This document shows, piece after piece, positions 5,663 to 6,277 of a stretch of DNA of 6,277 bases. Each line of letters opens with the position of its first letter. Within the stretch, counting starts at the first letter, position 1. A model generated the notes under the pieces. The model did not search any database, was not told the origin of the DNA, and worked only from the letters and a program-made list of their open reading frames with translations. This DNA comes from Chloroflexota bacterium (lineage in GTDB: Bacteria; Chloroflexota; Limnocylindria; Limnocylindrales; CSP1-4), in contig VBHW01000014.1 in the NCBI GenBank assembly GCA_005881055.1, positions 1 through 6,277 on the forward strand. The letters are read 5' to 3'. The position numbers were made by a program, and so were the translations under genes.

Positions 5663-6277
5663 GTGGACCGTCCCGTCATCTCCCTGCTGACCGACTTCGG
5701 CCTGCGCGACCCGTCGGCCGCGATCTGTCGGGGCGTCATCCTCGGGATCGCGCCGGCGGCCCGGCTCATCGACATCAGCCACGAGGTGCGCAAGTACGCG
5801 GTCCGCGACGGGGCGCTGCTGCTCTGGTGCGCGCTGCCGTACCTGCCGGTCGGGACCCACGTGGCGGTCGTGGACCCCGGGGTCGGCACGGAGCGCCGGC
5901 CCGTCGCCATCCGGACGGGCCGCGGCGACGTCCTCGTCGGCCCCGACAATGGCCTGCTCCTGCCGCCATCCGAGCGGGTCGGGGGGATCGTCGAGGCGCG
6001 GGAGCTGCGCGAGCCGGCCTACCGGCTGCCGCAGGTGAGCTCGAGCTTCCACGGCCGGGACATCTTCGCGCCGGCCGCGGCCCACCTCGCGCGCGGCGTC
6101 CCCCTCGCGTCGCTCGGTCCGGCCGTGGATCCGGACTCGCTGGCACGGCTCAGCTGGCCCACACCGCGGGTCACGGCGGCCGGGCTCGAGACCGTCGTCC
6201 TCTACAGGGACACGTTCGGCAACGTGAAGTTCGGCGCGCTCGCGACCGACCTGGTCGACGCCTTCGGGCCGATCGAG
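5663..6277 (+). CDS. S-adenosyl-L-methionine hydrolase (adenosine-forming), DUF62 family (3' end outside window)
   Basis: The first 205 residues of a SAM hydroxide adenosyltransferase, which splits SAM with water into adenosine and L-methionine. It belongs to the same superfamily as the fluorinase and chlorinase of actinomycetes. Family motifs appear in order: SLLTDFG (7-13), DISHEV (37-42), VVDPGVGTERRP (69-80), PDNGLL (94-99), SSFHGRDIFAPAAAHLARG (127-145), and DTFGN (183-187), which opens the C-terminal barrel domain. The hydroxide-activating triad of the hydrolases (Asp68-Arg75-His127 in the archaeal enzyme PH0463) aligns with D71, R78 and H130 at a constant shift of three residues. It is therefore a hydrolase rather than a halogenase; the fluorinase-type loop insertion is also missing. 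The GTG start is supported by the motif spacing and by a TACCAT box just upstream. Full-length relatives are about 250-280 aa, so 50-75 residues are cut off. It likely acts in SAM turnover in the cytosol. Confidence 0.92.
   Translation, partial: MDRPVISLLTDFGLRDPSAAICRGVILGIAPAARLIDISHEVRKYAVRDGALLLWCALPYLPVGTHVAVVDPGVGTERRPVAIRTGRGDVLVGPDNGLLLPPSERVGGIVEARELREPAYRLPQVSSSFHGRDIFAPAAAHLARGVPLASLGPAVDPDSLARLSWPTPRVTAAGLETVVLYRDTFGNVKFGALATDLVDAFGPIE

Noticed and set aside
5396..6085. Minus-strand open frame (229 aa) over the SAM hydrolase
   Set aside because: It is antisense to unambiguous DUF62 motifs and has low-complexity composition.

Overview
This is a GC-rich bacterial window, about 70% GC by eye, with strongly G/C-biased third codon positions and several GTG starts. 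Nothing in it fixes the taxon. High GC, likely leaderless starts and the mix of gene families would fit a soil or freshwater Chloroflexota lineage or a high-GC actinobacterial lineage; this is inference with low confidence. No mobile element, CRISPR array, rRNA or convincing tRNA was seen.

Layout, left to right. (1) 1-60 is the 3' tail of a + strand gene with a Pro/Ala-rich C-terminus. It faces the next gene across a 9-bp GC stem (70-90). (2) A minus-strand block runs from 4866 down to 107. In transcription order it holds a five-helix membrane protein with a large predicted extracytoplasmic domain (4866-3685) and an HTH-WYL transcription regulator (3688-2690), joined by a 4-nt GTGA overlap. 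After a 267-nt gap come a secreted CAP-domain protein with a C-terminal fibronectin-III-like domain (2422-1574) and an HD-superfamily phosphohydrolase of the SAMHD1/dGTPase-like type (1537-107). The last two are 36 nt apart and share a frame. (3) A divergent intergenic region (4867-5088) separates this block from + strand genes. (4) On the + strand lie a small protein with a conserved-looking core (5089-5475), a cluster of three inverted repeats (5493-5605), and the first 205 codons of an S-adenosyl-L-methionine hydrolase of the DUF62 family (5663 to the window edge).

How the genes may work together. The only strong functional coupling is between the membrane protein and the WYL regulator. 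Their overlapping codons imply translational coupling, and the pair could be a surface or membrane signal module (inference). CAP and HD are probably co-transcribed, but no shared biochemistry is obvious. The SAM hydrolase probably has its own promoter, since a TACCAT box lies 6 nt upstream of its GTG. Most of the window is ordinary chromosomal content. The least explained parts are the membrane protein/WYL pair, the small protein, and the tandem hairpins with pyrimidine loops that carry CCUCC, resembling the anti-Shine-Dalgarno sequence.
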